From assembly GCA_965227745.1 (NCBI GenBank), contig OZ245769.1:310001-374000 (forward strand): 64,000 nt of DNA. The letters run 5' to 3'. The stretch is from GAS368 sp965227745. Lineage in GTDB: Bacteria; Verrucomicrobiota; Verrucomicrobiia; Opitutales; Opitutaceae. Position numbers and translations under genes: made by a program. Position 1 is the first letter of the stretch. Each line of letters opens with the position of its first letter. The notes beneath the pieces were generated by a model. The model had not been told where the DNA came from and did no database searches. It saw only the letters and a list, made by a program, of their open reading frames with translations. Positions 51,301 to 59,742 of this stretch are shown here, piece by piece.

Positions 51301-52585
51301 TTTTGAGGTTCAGGCCACGCCCCTCCTCGAAGCCGACGGCCGGGTCCGCGAGTGGGTGGGCGCCGTCACCGATACCGAGGCGCGGATGCGCGCGGAGGAG
51401 CAGCTCAAATCCGCCCGCGATCATGCGCTCGCCGCCAACCGCGCGAAGGACGAATTTCTGGCGACGCTCTCCCACGAGCTGCGCACGCCGCTCAATCCCG
51501 TGCTGCTCGCTTCTTCGGAAGCGGCGCGCGATCCCGCGCTACCGGATGCCGTGCGCGCGGATTTCCGCATGATCGCCGACAACGTCGCGCTCCAAGCTCG
51601 CTTGATCGACGACCTGCTCGACCTCAGCCGCATCACGCGCGGGAAGCTCACGCTCGAACTCACTCCCCTCAATATCCATGAGGTCATGCGCGATGCGGCG
51701 AAGACCATCGCGGAGGACGTGGCGGCCAAAAATATTGCGTTGAGCTTTGAGCTTCAGGCGACGGAGCCGGTGGCCCAAGTCGACCCGGTGCGCCTGCGGC
51801 AGGTGTTTTGGAACGTGCTGAAAAATGCCGTGAAGTTTACGCCGGCGGGCGGGCGGGTCGTGGTGTCGTCGAACAATTTACCCGACGCCAACGAGTTTGA
51901 AATTGGCGTGCGCGACACGGGCATCGGCATGGGCGCGGACGAACTCACGCGAATTTTCCAACCCTTCGTACAGGGGCGGCACGTCAGCGACGAGGAAGGT
52001 CACAGCTATGGCGGGCTCGGCCTCGGCCTGGCGATCTCGCGCATGCTGGTAGAGTCGCATGGGGGCAGCATTGCCGCCGCCAGCCCGGGCGTGGACCAAG
52101 GCTCCACGATCACGGTGCGGCTGCCTCGCGTCCAGGCCACCGCCACTTCGCGCAATTCGGCCAATGGGTTTGGGCATCCCCTTCGATCCACCGCGACCGC
52201 CGACCAGTCGGGCCGGCGCATCCTCTTCGTCGAGGATCACGCGCCAACGCGCGCGACCCTGACGACGCTGCTGCGGCGGCGCGGCTATTCCGTCGTCACG
52301 GCTGGCACCGTCGCGGAGGCGGTCGAGGCCGCGGGCAAGGGGGAATTCGACGTGTTGATTTCCGACCTGGGCCTGCCGGATGGCGACGGCTGCATGGTCA
52401 TCGGCGAACTCCGCCGCCGTAAGCCCGATCTGCCCGGCGTCGTCATTAGCGGCTACGGCATGGACACCGATCTCGACCGCACCCGCAACGCCGGCTTTCG
52501 CGAACACCTCACCAAACCCGTGAGCTTCGATTCGCTCGAGCGCGCGCTGGGACGACTCTTCGACACGCTGCCGACGGCCAAGTGA
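48305..52585 (+). CDS. Giant hybrid kinase with two histidine-kinase cores and two receivers
   Basis: Start ATG 48305 gives 1426 residues; an upstream TTG at 48296 is less likely. Order: PAS-like N-terminus (about 25-175, IWVGWGPELIYLYNDPYKAI), GAF (180-345), HisKA-1 with His367 in FFSNVSHEFRTPLTLMLGPV, ATPase-1 (DTGVGIPASDVERVFERFHR), receiver-1 (about 650-765, Asp in DIVLSDVMMPKLDG). Then two PAS domains (about 780-1035), HisKA-2 with His1057 in LATLSHELRTPLNPV, ATPase-2 (DTGIGMGADELTRIFQPFVQ) and receiver-2 (about 1305-1425, Asp in DVLISDLGLPDGDG). All catalytic boxes are present in both cores. It has no membrane span and no output domain, so signal transfer must go to another protein. Confidence 0.92.
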   Translation: MADISAPHLSSDGTRPGVPRSPAFLAGGGELGSLMRAKDWSQTPLGPPETWPQSLKTAVRIMFTSRQPIWVGWGPELIYLYNDPYKAIVGGKHPEALGRPTQVVWREIRDVIGPMLSTAMAGDEGTYVESQLLIMERHGYREETYYTFSYSPIPNDDGSPGGIICANTDDTRRVIGERQLALLREISARTINARTWQEAAAGAQSALATNSRDVPFALLFLSRPEVPGLTLAGLSGIERTHPAAGAAGAGIWPLEEAIAAREIIELDDIPQRLTVPLPSGAWSEAPTRVALVPLVGAGETGRSGVLVVGLSPFRLLDENYRNFLGLIGNQIASSIASADAYEEERRRAQALAELDRAKTEFFSNVSHEFRTPLTLMLGPVEDMLEKSYTELTPATKNQLEIVHRNSLRLLRLVNTMLDFSRIEAGRVEASFSPVDLAAVTAELASVFRAAIERAGLRFIVDCPPLREPAYVDRDMWEKIVLNLLSNAFKFTLAGEIELKLSAEAGQAVLTVRDTGVGIPASDVERVFERFHRVKDSRGRTHEGTGIGLALVQELVRMHGGTIRAESVLNEGSRFILTLPLGREHLDAARIRTLPERLVENHRAAAFAQEAMRWIPGVVPSPDQAWARVGQAALPPGGGTSNEAAAGRPRVVWADDNADMRDYVQRLLAERFAVTAVSDGEAALEAIRANPPDIVLSDVMMPKLDGFGLLRALRADAALSNIPIILLSARAGEEARVEGVEAGADDYLIKPFSARELLARVEAHVKMARYRREADAALRESEARFRAIVEYSPLGVYVVDADFRLRHVNPTARPVFGEIPGLIGRDFAEVLRVLWPENFADELVRIFRHTMETGESYSNPERVEQRVDRDAVEVYQWRVDRIPMLDGRYGVVCYFRDISAEVRARRLVSESEERYRSLVSVITDVPWTADESGAFVVQQPAWEAYTGQRWEQHRGHGWTEAIHPDDRARLLAEWQVKRSGSGRHVTRGRLWNAARQEWRHFEVQATPLLEADGRVREWVGAVTDTEARMRAEEQLKSARDHALAANRAKDEFLATLSHELRTPLNPVLLASSEAARDPALPDAVRADFRMIADNVALQARLIDDLLDLSRITRGKLTLELTPLNIHEVMRDAAKTIAEDVAAKNIALSFELQATEPVAQVDPVRLRQVFWNVLKNAVKFTPAGGRVVVSSNNLPDANEFEIGVRDTGIGMGADELTRIFQPFVQGRHVSDEEGHSYGGLGLGLAISRMLVESHGGSIAAASPGVDQGSTITVRLPRVQATATSRNSANGFGHPLRSTATADQSGRRILFVEDHAPTRATLTTLLRRRGYSVVTAGTVAEAVEAAGKGEFDVLISDLGLPDGDGCMVIGELRRRKPDLPGVVISGYGMDTDLDRTRNAGFREHLTKPVSFDSLERALGRLFDTLPTAK

Positions 52586-52698
52586 GTGAGAGCGATTCTA
52601 AAAGAGTCTGCCTGAGGCGAAGGCTGGGAGGGGGAGCGAAACGGAGGCCGATTGATCGCCTCCGCAGCACAGGAGTACCGCCTTCAGGGTGGCCAACG

Positions 52699-52731
52699 AA
52701 AAACCCGCTTCTCGATAAGAGTGAGCGGGTT
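52699..52731 (-). terminator. Terminator downstream of tRNA-Phe
   Basis: AACCCGCT (52702-52709) pairs with AGCGGGTT (52724-52731), followed on the minus strand by a TTTTT run. It lies 5 bases from the tRNA 3' end. Confidence 0.85.
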
Positions 52732-52735
52732 AAGA

Positions 52736-52811
<76 letters not shown>

Positions 52812-53059
52812 CCTAGCGGAACGGTGAACAAAGGGGGGCGCGGGGGGCGCGTCAACGGGAAATTCTTCAGATTGTTTTGGGCCGGAGAAATGCGCTTGGG
52901 GAAATCTTTGGAAACGGATGTGAGGAGGGGCTTGGCACGGAACGGGTGCGGCGGATTTACGAGGGCGGGGGCGTGCGTGGAGCGGGAACGGACGGGTGGG
53001 CGCTGTCGCGATGTCATCTTGCCTTGCGGGCGGATCGCGGCTGTTTTTTTCGCCACCCC

Positions 53060-54634
53060 ATGAAGTTACCCTCATCGATTCTCGTCCTGATTGTGCTATT
53101 GGCGGCGGTGCGCGCGGTCGCCGCGCCCAACATCGTGTTCATCTTTTCGGACGATCACGCCTATCAGGCGATCAGCGCTTACGGCGATGCGCGCAAGCTG
53201 CTCGAGACGCCGAATATCGACCGCATTGCGAAGCAGGGCGTGCGCTTTGATCGCTGCCTCGTGCCCAACTCGATCTGTGGACCGAGCCGCGCCACGGTGC
53301 TCACGGGGACGTACAATCACATCAACGGTTTTTATAACAACTCCGGCAATGTCCGCTTCGACAGCGCGCAGACGACATTTCCCAAGCTGCTGCAAAAAGC
53401 GGGCTACCAGACCGCGATGATCGGCAAGTGGCACCTCGGCTCCGACCCCACGGGTTTCGATTTCTGGCAGATCCTTCCGGGGCAGGGCGTGTATTATAAT
53501 CCTCCGATGATCCGCATGGGCGAGACCATCCAGAATGCCGGCTACGTGACCGACATCATCACCGACGTCTCGCTCGATTGGCTCGCGAAGCGGGACAAGT
53601 CGAAGCCGTTTCTCCTCATGTGCCAGCACAAGGCGCCGCACCGCGAGTGGGAGCCGGCGCTGCGCCACCTCAATGCGGACAAGGACCGGGTGTACGATGA
53701 GCCCGCCACGCTCTTCGATGACTACGCGGGTCGCGGGGCCGCGGAGCACGGGCAGGACATGACGATCGACAAGACCATGACGGATCGCGACACCAAGCTC
53801 ATCGCGCCGCCGCGCCTCACGCCCGAACAAAAGAAAATCTGGGACGAGTATTACGAGCCCCGAAACGAGAAATTTCGCGCGGCCAATCTGACGGGCAAGG
53901 ATCTCGTGAAGTGGAAATATCAGCGCTACATGCACGACTACCTCGCGACGATCCGCAGCGTGGATGAGAGCGTGGGCAAGGTGCTCGATTACCTCGAAAA
54001 AGAGGGCCTCGCCGATAACACTATCGTCGTTTACGCGAGCGACCAGGGCTTCTTCCTCGGGGAGCATGGCTGGTTCGACAAGCGCTGGATTTTCGAGGAA
54101 TCGATGCGCACGCCGTTCATAGTGCGCTGGCCGGGCGTTGCCAAGCCGAGCACGGTGAGCAAGGATCTCGTTTCCAATCTCGATTTCGCCGAGACTTTCC
54201 TCGAGGCCGCCGGCCAGCCCATCCCGGCTGAGATGCAGGGGCGCAGCCTCCTGCCGATTCTCAAGGGGCAGCGGCCCACCGATTGGCGCACGGCTTTCTA
54301 CTATCAGTATTACGAGTACCCGACGCCGCACCGAGTACGCCCGCACTACGGGGTAGTCACGGATCGCTACAAGCTCGTGCAATTCTACGGCGTGGGCGAC
54401 GACTACACGGAGCTGTTCGACCTGCAAAAAGACCCGCAGGAGATGAAGAGTGTGTTTGGTCAGCCGGAGTACGCGGCGACGACGGTCGAGCTGCAAAAGG
54501 AGCTGGCCCGCCTGCGCAAAGAACTAAAGGCGCCGGAGCAAGTACCGCCCGATTGGTTCGGACGCGAAACGCCCGCGGGCGACGGCGCGGGGAAGCAAAA
54601 GCAGAAACAGAAGCAAAAGCAGAAGCAGGAGTAG
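53060..54634 (+). CDS. Exported sulfatase (Cys-type, 524 aa)
   Basis: ATG 53060 starts a signal peptide (MKLPSSILVLIVLLAAVRAV). The alkaline-phosphatase-like sulfatase fold shows PNIVFIFSDDHAYQAIS with the metal-binding Asp pair (31-32), the formylglycine motif SICGPSRATVLTG with Cys73, GYQTAMIGKWHLGSDPTGFD and NTIVVYASDQGFFLGEHGWF. The C-terminus (TELFDLQKDPQEMKS) is the usual sulfatase end, followed by a lysine/glutamine repeat (KQKQKQKQKQKQE). It would remove sulfate esters from sulfated glycans in the periplasm or outside. Maturation needs a formylglycine-generating enzyme not present in this window. The substrate class is unassigned. Confidence 0.92.
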   Translation: MKLPSSILVLIVLLAAVRAVAAPNIVFIFSDDHAYQAISAYGDARKLLETPNIDRIAKQGVRFDRCLVPNSICGPSRATVLTGTYNHINGFYNNSGNVRFDSAQTTFPKLLQKAGYQTAMIGKWHLGSDPTGFDFWQILPGQGVYYNPPMIRMGETIQNAGYVTDIITDVSLDWLAKRDKSKPFLLMCQHKAPHREWEPALRHLNADKDRVYDEPATLFDDYAGRGAAEHGQDMTIDKTMTDRDTKLIAPPRLTPEQKKIWDEYYEPRNEKFRAANLTGKDLVKWKYQRYMHDYLATIRSVDESVGKVLDYLEKEGLADNTIVVYASDQGFFLGEHGWFDKRWIFEESMRTPFIVRWPGVAKPSTVSKDLVSNLDFAETFLEAAGQPIPAEMQGRSLLPILKGQRPTDWRTAFYYQYYEYPTPHRVRPHYGVVTDRYKLVQFYGVGDDYTELFDLQKDPQEMKSVFGQPEYAATTVELQKELARLRKELKAPEQVPPDWFGRETPAGDGAGKQKQKQKQKQKQE

Positions 54635-54671
54635 GGGGCGTTGGTGAAAAGGGGCGCCACCAAAGTCGACA

Positions 54672-54729
54672 GCCTGCTCGCGGGCACTTGTCCGACGGCG
54701 AACCAGCGCCAGCAAGCTGGCGGCCTACC
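54672..54729. repeat. REP-like hairpins between sulfatase genes
   Basis: AGCCTGCTCGCGGGC (54672-54686) forms a short imperfect stem. CGCCAGC (54707-54713), loop AA, GCTGGCG (54716-54722) is a perfect 7-bp stem followed by GCCTACC. They lie in the 183-base gap between convergent sulfatase genes. No gene is seen there. Confidence 0.6.
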
Positions 54730-54817
54730 TCGCGTACGGCTCTTGGAACTCAATTAGGGCGGATGTGCGGACGATCCCGGCCCCGTCGCGCGGCCCAATC
54801 TAGCAATGGGCGAGGCG

Positions 54818-56656
54818 TCAGCGGCTCGCGGTTTCGACGAGGGGGCGGCTGGCACGGGCGAGGTAGTCTTCGCCGCCGACTTCCTTGCCGAGTTGGGCGA
54901 AGGCCTGGAGTTGCGTGCGAATCGTTTCGGGGAAAGGGACTGGGATGCGAGCGACGGCGTTAAGCGCGAATAGGCGGCGCTCGATCAGGCTGGGATCGGC
55001 CATCACCGCATCGAGGACGCTCCAGGCGCGTTTGTGCTGGCCGCGAATCAGCAGAGCCTCGGCGGCGGCGGTGCGCACCACGGGGTCGGCATCGTCGAGG
55101 AGTTTCACGAAGCCCTCGGGTAATTCATGCATGCGCTGGGCCGTGACGGCGGCCCAGTAGCGCAGCATCGGCTCGGGGGCGGAGAGGGCGGCTTTGAGCT
55201 TTTCGGCGGGCGGCTCGGCGCTGAGTTGGGCCTGGTCGAGATACTCCACGATGCGCGCGAGCGGATAGCGCGAGTCGTCCGTGGCGACGGTGACGGGGGA
55301 CTTTCCGGCCGAGAGCGCGATCATCATGGGCTCGGGCATGAAGCCCGCGTCGCGAAGGCGCACGATCTCGCGGTTTAACGCCGCATGGAGGCGGTCGCGA
55401 GTGGCGCGGTGCGCGGGATCGTTGGCGAGATTCTTCACGTTGTCCGGATCGGCGATGTCGTCGAAGAGCTCCTCGACGGGTTTTTTCTCGAAGTAGGCGC
55501 TTTGCGTCGGGTTGAGTTTGCCCTCGCGGTAGAGCTTTTCCCACTCGCGCATCGAGGATTGTTTCCACTGGTAGTCTTGGTGTTGGCCCCACGGCTGATC
55601 GGGGAGGTAGTTGCGGATGTAGTGGTAGCGCCCATCGGTGACGGCGCGGGCGAAGTCGTAGCGCTCGTCCATGCGGTCGCGAAAAAGATAAGTGATCTCA
55701 GGGGCGGCCTGGCGCGCGGGGCCGGCGAAGGCGCGGCCTTGGAATTGGGCGGGCTGCGGCAGACCGGCGAGGCTCAGAATCGTGGGCGGGAGATCGACGA
55801 AATTGACGATCTCGGTGAGGTGAGAGCCGGGCTTGGCGGGCGCGAGTGAGGCGAACTTTTCGGGGAAGTGCGCGACGAGGGCGATGTGGGTGCCGTTGTC
55901 GTAGAGGGAGCGCTTGCTGCGGGAGACGCAGCCGCCGTTGTCGGAGTAGAGGAAGATGATCGTGTCGTCGGCGAGGCCGTCGGCTTCGAACTCCTTCAGC
56001 ACGCGGCCGAGCGCGGCATCGGCGCGCGAGACCGAGTCGAAATATTGCGCGAGATCGGCGCGGACCTCGGTGGTGTCGGGCAGATAGGCGGGCACACGGA
56101 CCTTGGCGGGATCGGTGATGAGGGGCTTGCGGTCGTGGAGACTGCTCTCGTGGGATTGGGCGAAATTGAAGACGGCGAAGAAGGGCTGGCCGGGTTTGCG
56201 GTGGCGGAAGTGCGCGGTGCCTTTGCTCTCGTCCCAGGCGGTGGACCAATCGGTGGACGTGTTGTAGTCGGTCTTCGCGTTGTTGGTGCAGTAGTAGCCA
56301 GCTTCGCGAAGATACTGCGGGAAGAATTTTACGCCCTCGGCGAGGGGTCGAGCGCTGCGCATATTCTGAGTGCCCATGCCGGAGGAGTAGCGTCCGGTGA
56401 TGATGGTGGACCGCGTCGGCGCGCACACGGGGCAGGGCGCATAGGCACGATCGAAGGTGATGCCCGTCTTGGCCAGACGATCAAAGTTCGGCGTGCGCGC
56501 GAGCGGATCACCATAGGGACCGACGTAACTAAAGGTGGCATCCTCGATCACGAGCCAGAGGATATTGGGACGAGCGGCCGGGGCGCTTTCACCGCGGAGA
56601 AGGCCGGTCGCGACCAGGCAGGCGAAAACGAGCACGAAGCGAGCAAGGGAGGGCAT
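54818..56656 (-). CDS. Exported sulfatase with C-terminal helical-repeat domain (612 aa)
   Basis: ATG 56656 begins MPSLARFVLVFACLVATGLL, a signal peptide. The sulfatase part has NILWLVIEDATFSYVGPYGD, where the metal pair is Glu-Asp (38-39) rather than Asp-Asp, and CPVCAPTRSTIITGRYSSGM with Cys78 as the formylglycine precursor. IFLYSDNGGCVSRSKRSLYD is the late metal-binding motif. About the last 130 residues (APEPMLRYWAAVTAQRMHEL, DDADPVVRTAAAEALLIRGQ) look like HEAT repeats, absent from the two other sulfatases here. They probably help protein or glycan binding. The CAPTR motif and Glu-Asp pair resemble the sulfamidase-like branch, but the substrate is not determined. Confidence 0.9.
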   Translation of the reverse strand: MPSLARFVLVFACLVATGLLRGESAPAARPNILWLVIEDATFSYVGPYGDPLARTPNFDRLAKTGITFDRAYAPCPVCAPTRSTIITGRYSSGMGTQNMRSARPLAEGVKFFPQYLREAGYYCTNNAKTDYNTSTDWSTAWDESKGTAHFRHRKPGQPFFAVFNFAQSHESSLHDRKPLITDPAKVRVPAYLPDTTEVRADLAQYFDSVSRADAALGRVLKEFEADGLADDTIIFLYSDNGGCVSRSKRSLYDNGTHIALVAHFPEKFASLAPAKPGSHLTEIVNFVDLPPTILSLAGLPQPAQFQGRAFAGPARQAAPEITYLFRDRMDERYDFARAVTDGRYHYIRNYLPDQPWGQHQDYQWKQSSMREWEKLYREGKLNPTQSAYFEKKPVEELFDDIADPDNVKNLANDPAHRATRDRLHAALNREIVRLRDAGFMPEPMMIALSAGKSPVTVATDDSRYPLARIVEYLDQAQLSAEPPAEKLKAALSAPEPMLRYWAAVTAQRMHELPEGFVKLLDDADPVVRTAAAEALLIRGQHKRAWSVLDAVMADPSLIERRLFALNAVARIPVPFPETIRTQLQAFAQLGKEVGGEDYLARASRPLVETASR

Positions 56657-56751
56657 GAGGTGGGGAGGACGTAGCGTTTACGTACGAAGGAGGGCGGTGA
56701 AAAAATAAATCGAGAGGAAGGCCGGGACGGAGAACGGACGGCGTCCGCCGC

Positions 56752-58284
56752 TCAAGGGCGGCTGCGACCGGCCTCGCGGATGGCTTGCAGGCGGGCCTGC
56801 ATTTTTTTCACGAGGTCGGGCTGAGCGGCGGCGAGATTGTTGGTTTCGCCGGGATCGGCGGCGAGGTCGTAGAGCTGCAAGGTCTTGAGGTTGCCCATCT
56901 GGGTATTGGTATTTTTTTGCACGGCGGGGCCGTTGCTGGTGCTGATCACCTTCATCTGGCCCTCGCGATAGGAGAGCACGCTCGCGTGTTCGACGATCTC
57001 GATGCGACCGGTCTTCGCCTCGCCGAGCAGCGTGGCGAGCTGGTCGGTGCTATCGGGGACGTCTTCGGCCTTGAGGGGCTGGCCGACGAGGGCGGCGAAG
57101 CTGGCGGCGAAATCGATGTGGCTGACGAGCGCAGCAGAGACGGCGGGCTTCACGCGGGCGGGCCAGCGGAGGAGGGTAGGCACGCGGGTGCCGCCCTCGA
57201 AGTTGCTGTACTTGCCACCGCGCCACGGGCCGGCGGGGGCGTGCGCGCCGAGTTTTTCCACGGCACCATCTTTGTAGCCATCGTCGATCACGGGGCCGTT
57301 GTCGCTGGAGAAAATGAGCAGGGTGTTGTCGGCGAGCTTGAGGCGGTCGAGTGTCGCGAGGATTTCGCCGACGGTCCAATCCAGCTCGGCGATCACATCG
57401 CCGCGCGGGCCCATGGACGTGCGGTTGACGAAGCGGGCGTGCGTCAGGCGCGGGACGTGGATGTCGTGCGTGGCGAAGTAGAGGAAGAAGGGCTTGGCTT
57501 TGTTTTGCTCGATGAAGGCGGTGGCTTTTTTGGCGAGGGTGTCGGCCATGTCCTCATCGACCCAGCGCGCGGCGACGCCGCCCTTCATGTGGCCGATGCG
57601 GCTGACGCCGTTGACGATCGCCATGTCATGACCGTGGCTCGGGTGGAGGCGGAGCAGCTCGGGATTGGCCGCGCCCGTGGGCTCGCCCGCGATGGGGCCG
57701 TCGAAGTCGACGGTGATGGGATCCTTGGGGTCGAGGCCGACGACGCGGTGATTTTCGACGTACACGCATGGCACGCGGTCGCCGGTGGCCGGCATGATGA
57801 AGCAGTAGTTGAAACCGATCTCGAGCGGGCCGGGCTTTACCTCGCCATTCCAATCGGGCTTGCCGACGCCGAGGCCGAGGTGCCATTTGCCGACGACGCC
57901 GGTCGTGTAGCCGGCGCTTTGAAGAATCGAAGGGAGCGTGGTGCGGCCGGGCAAAATCAATGCGGTGGCATCGCCGCGTGCCACGCCCGTGCCGGGCTTG
58001 CGCCAAGCGTACTCACCCGTGAGCAGTGAGTAACGCGACGGCGTGCATGTCGCGGATGTGGTGTGCGCATCGGTGAAGCGGACGCCCTCCTTGGCGATGC
58101 GATCGATGTTGGGCGTGGGAAATTTCGAGCCGTAACAACTCACATCGCCGTAGCCGACATCGTCGGTGTAGATGATGATGATATTGGGCTTGGCCGGCGC
58201 GGCGGCTTGGGTGGCGAGGCAGGCGCACAGACCAAGGAAGATGAGAGCGAGGAATCGACGGAGGCCGAAGTCAGGGAAACGCAT
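56752..58284 (-). CDS. Exported sulfatase (arylsulfatase-A-like, 510 aa)
   Basis: Start ATG 58284 (MRFPDFGLRRFLALIFLGLC) opens a signal peptide; the frame continues upstream without conservation. Catalytic features are IIIIYTDDVGYGDVSCYGSK (Asp41-Asp42), SATCTPSRYSLLTGEYAWRK with Cys80 in CTPSR, TTGVVGKWHLGLG and NTLLIFSSDNGPVIDDGY. The C-terminus QLYDLAADPGETNNLAAAQP is the standard sulfatase tail. It sits 95 bases upstream of the 54818-56656 sulfatase on the same strand, so an operon is likely. Substrate unknown. Confidence 0.92.
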   Translation of the reverse strand: MRFPDFGLRRFLALIFLGLCACLATQAAAPAKPNIIIIYTDDVGYGDVSCYGSKFPTPNIDRIAKEGVRFTDAHTTSATCTPSRYSLLTGEYAWRKPGTGVARGDATALILPGRTTLPSILQSAGYTTGVVGKWHLGLGVGKPDWNGEVKPGPLEIGFNYCFIMPATGDRVPCVYVENHRVVGLDPKDPITVDFDGPIAGEPTGAANPELLRLHPSHGHDMAIVNGVSRIGHMKGGVAARWVDEDMADTLAKKATAFIEQNKAKPFFLYFATHDIHVPRLTHARFVNRTSMGPRGDVIAELDWTVGEILATLDRLKLADNTLLIFSSDNGPVIDDGYKDGAVEKLGAHAPAGPWRGGKYSNFEGGTRVPTLLRWPARVKPAVSAALVSHIDFAASFAALVGQPLKAEDVPDSTDQLATLLGEAKTGRIEIVEHASVLSYREGQMKVISTSNGPAVQKNTNTQMGNLKTLQLYDLAADPGETNNLAAAQPDLVKKMQARLQAIREAGRSRP

Positions 58285-58522
58285 GGGGGTGAGGGGTGAC
58301 GCGGGGTGGCGGGGGGATAACGCGTCGAGGGCGAGCAAACGACCTCGGGCGGAGCACGACAACGATCTTGTTCGAGTAACCGGATGATTTTCGATGGCGC
58401 GTGCGGTGAGGTTATTTGGACTGAGCTTTGCGCGCGCGAGCCCTGGGCCAGTTGATCGCGCGCAGGTGGCCGTGATGCAATAAAGCGTTGAGGCGGGCGC
58501 GGGGGCCGGCAGGGTCGTCGGC

Positions 58523-58906
58523 TTGGACGCGAAAAAGATTAACCGAATTTCAGCGTGGCTGCTCGCGGTGGGACTGACGGCAGGCCTGGCGATTTTCGTT
58601 TTGGCCAAGCCGGTGCGGCTCGATCCGCTCGTGGGCGACCCGATGGCGTCCAAACGCTATGTCCGTGAACTGCGCGTGATGGGCGGCAACGTGAATGTGA
58701 TGATGGTCCGCCTCGTGAATTGGGTCGGTGATCGCTGGCACGGGCCGCAACTGGGCGTGACGATCGCGGTGCTCACAGTGGTGGGGACGATGACGTTTCG
58801 CTTCGTGGCAGCGCGGCCGGACCTGTATGCATCGGATGCTAAATTCGTGCCGGAGTCAGAGCGCGGGGGCGGGACAGCAAAAAGGCCGCCGGAGCGGCCT
58901 TTGTAA
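58523..58906 (+). CDS. Small single- or double-span membrane protein (127 aa)
   Basis: The start is TTG 58523 (reads DAKKINRISAWLLAVGLTAG after Met), which gives a first membrane span (about residues 10-28). A second hydrophobic stretch (GVTIAVLTVVGTMTFRFVAA) lies at about 77-96. The middle is basic with VNVMMVRLVNWVGDRWHGP. I do not recognise a family. No ATG near the first span exists, so TTG is inferred. The last codons lie in a terminator hairpin. Confidence 0.6.
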   Translation: MDAKKINRISAWLLAVGLTAGLAIFVLAKPVRLDPLVGDPMASKRYVRELRVMGGNVNVMMVRLVNWVGDRWHGPQLGVTIAVLTVVGTMTFRFVAARPDLYASDAKFVPESERGGGTAKRPPERPL

Positions 58907-58907
58907 A
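58881..58907 (+). terminator. Terminator overlapping the 3' end of the 58523-58906 gene
   Basis: AAAGGCCGC (58881-58889), loop CGGA, GCGGCCTTT (58894-58902) make a 9-bp stem, followed by a short T-poor tail (GTAAAATT). The stem encodes the last residues of the gene, so coding and termination share bases. It may work in both directions. Confidence 0.75.
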
Positions 58908-58929
58908 ATTGGCGGGTAGCGCGAAGGCG

Positions 58930-58959
58930 GGCGGCGGAGTCGGGAGACGCCGCCCTACC
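58930..58959. repeat. REP-like hairpin with CTACC tail
   Basis: GGCGGCG (58930-58936) pairs with CGCCGCC (58948-58954), loop GAGTCGGGAGA, followed by CTACC. It is between the membrane-protein terminator and the convergent coiled-coil gene. Confidence 0.6.
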
Positions 58960-58971
58960 ACGGAACGGAGC

Positions 58972-59742
58972 TTACTTCCGCGTCAGGACGATCTTTTGCA
59001 GGCGCTCGACCTCGGCCTGAGCTTTTTCAAATTTGCCCTGCCAGCTTTCGACCTGGGCCTTGGCGTCGGCGAGCTGAGCTTTTACTTGGGCGAGGTCTTC
59101 TTTGGCTTTCGCAGCTTGGGCGGTTTGGACCGACATCTGCGCTTGGGCGACTTCGACATCGCCCTTGTTTTTCAGCGCGAGAACCTTGGCTTCGCCCAAC
59201 TGGGTTTGGAAGGCGGCGGCGTCCGCGCGGGCCTTCTCGAGCTGGCTTTGGAGATCGCTGGCGCTGGTGCGGGCCTTGGCAATGGTTTCCTTGGTCTGGG
59301 CGAGTTCGACATTGGCGGCGTCGAGCTGCTTTTGGACGCGCGCGGTGTCGGCTTTGGCTTCGTCGATTTGCGACTGCAGCTTGCCGGAGGCGGCTTGCAC
59401 TTGCTCGGCGCGGTTTTGGGTTTGAGTGATGATCTGCTCGCGCTCGCCCTTCTGGCGCCAGAGGACGACGACGGCGACGAAGAGGCCGAAGCAGACGGCG
59501 GCAGCAACGAAGAGGCCCACGGGCAATTTGGAGGGCTTGGGCGCGGGCGGCAACCCGCGGTCGCCAGAACCGGTTTCGGTACGGGGCTTGGCGGTCGTGG
59601 CGGGGGTAGTCGCGCTCGTCGTTGCAGCCGGGCGAATCGGCGATTTTTGAATGGGCGACGCGGCCACGGGACCGGTCGTCGAGGAAGATTGGGGAGCCGG
59701 CACGAGGGGGTTGGTGGTCGGGGCGGCGGAAGCGTCAGGCAT
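58972..59742 (-). CDS. Membrane-anchored coiled-coil protein (256 aa)
   Basis: A proline/threonine/serine-rich cytoplasmic N-terminus (about 1-70) leads to one membrane span (VGLFVAAAVCFGLFVAVVVL, about 75-94). A 150-residue heptad-rich coiled coil follows, with repeats such as LQSQIDEAKADTARVQKQLD, LQSQLEKARADAAAFQTQLG and AQMSVQTAQAAKAKEDLAQV. It probably reaches into the periplasm and could bridge envelope layers or bind a partner. No family name is possible from a coiled coil. The neighbours give no context. Confidence 0.75.
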   Translation of the reverse strand: MPDASAAPTTNPLVPAPQSSSTTGPVAASPIQKSPIRPAATTSATTPATTAKPRTETGSGDRGLPPAPKPSKLPVGLFVAAAVCFGLFVAVVVLWRQKGEREQIITQTQNRAEQVQAASGKLQSQIDEAKADTARVQKQLDAANVELAQTKETIAKARTSASDLQSQLEKARADAAAFQTQLGEAKVLALKNKGDVEVAQAQMSVQTAQAAKAKEDLAQVKAQLADAKAQVESWQGKFEKAQAEVERLQKIVLTRK

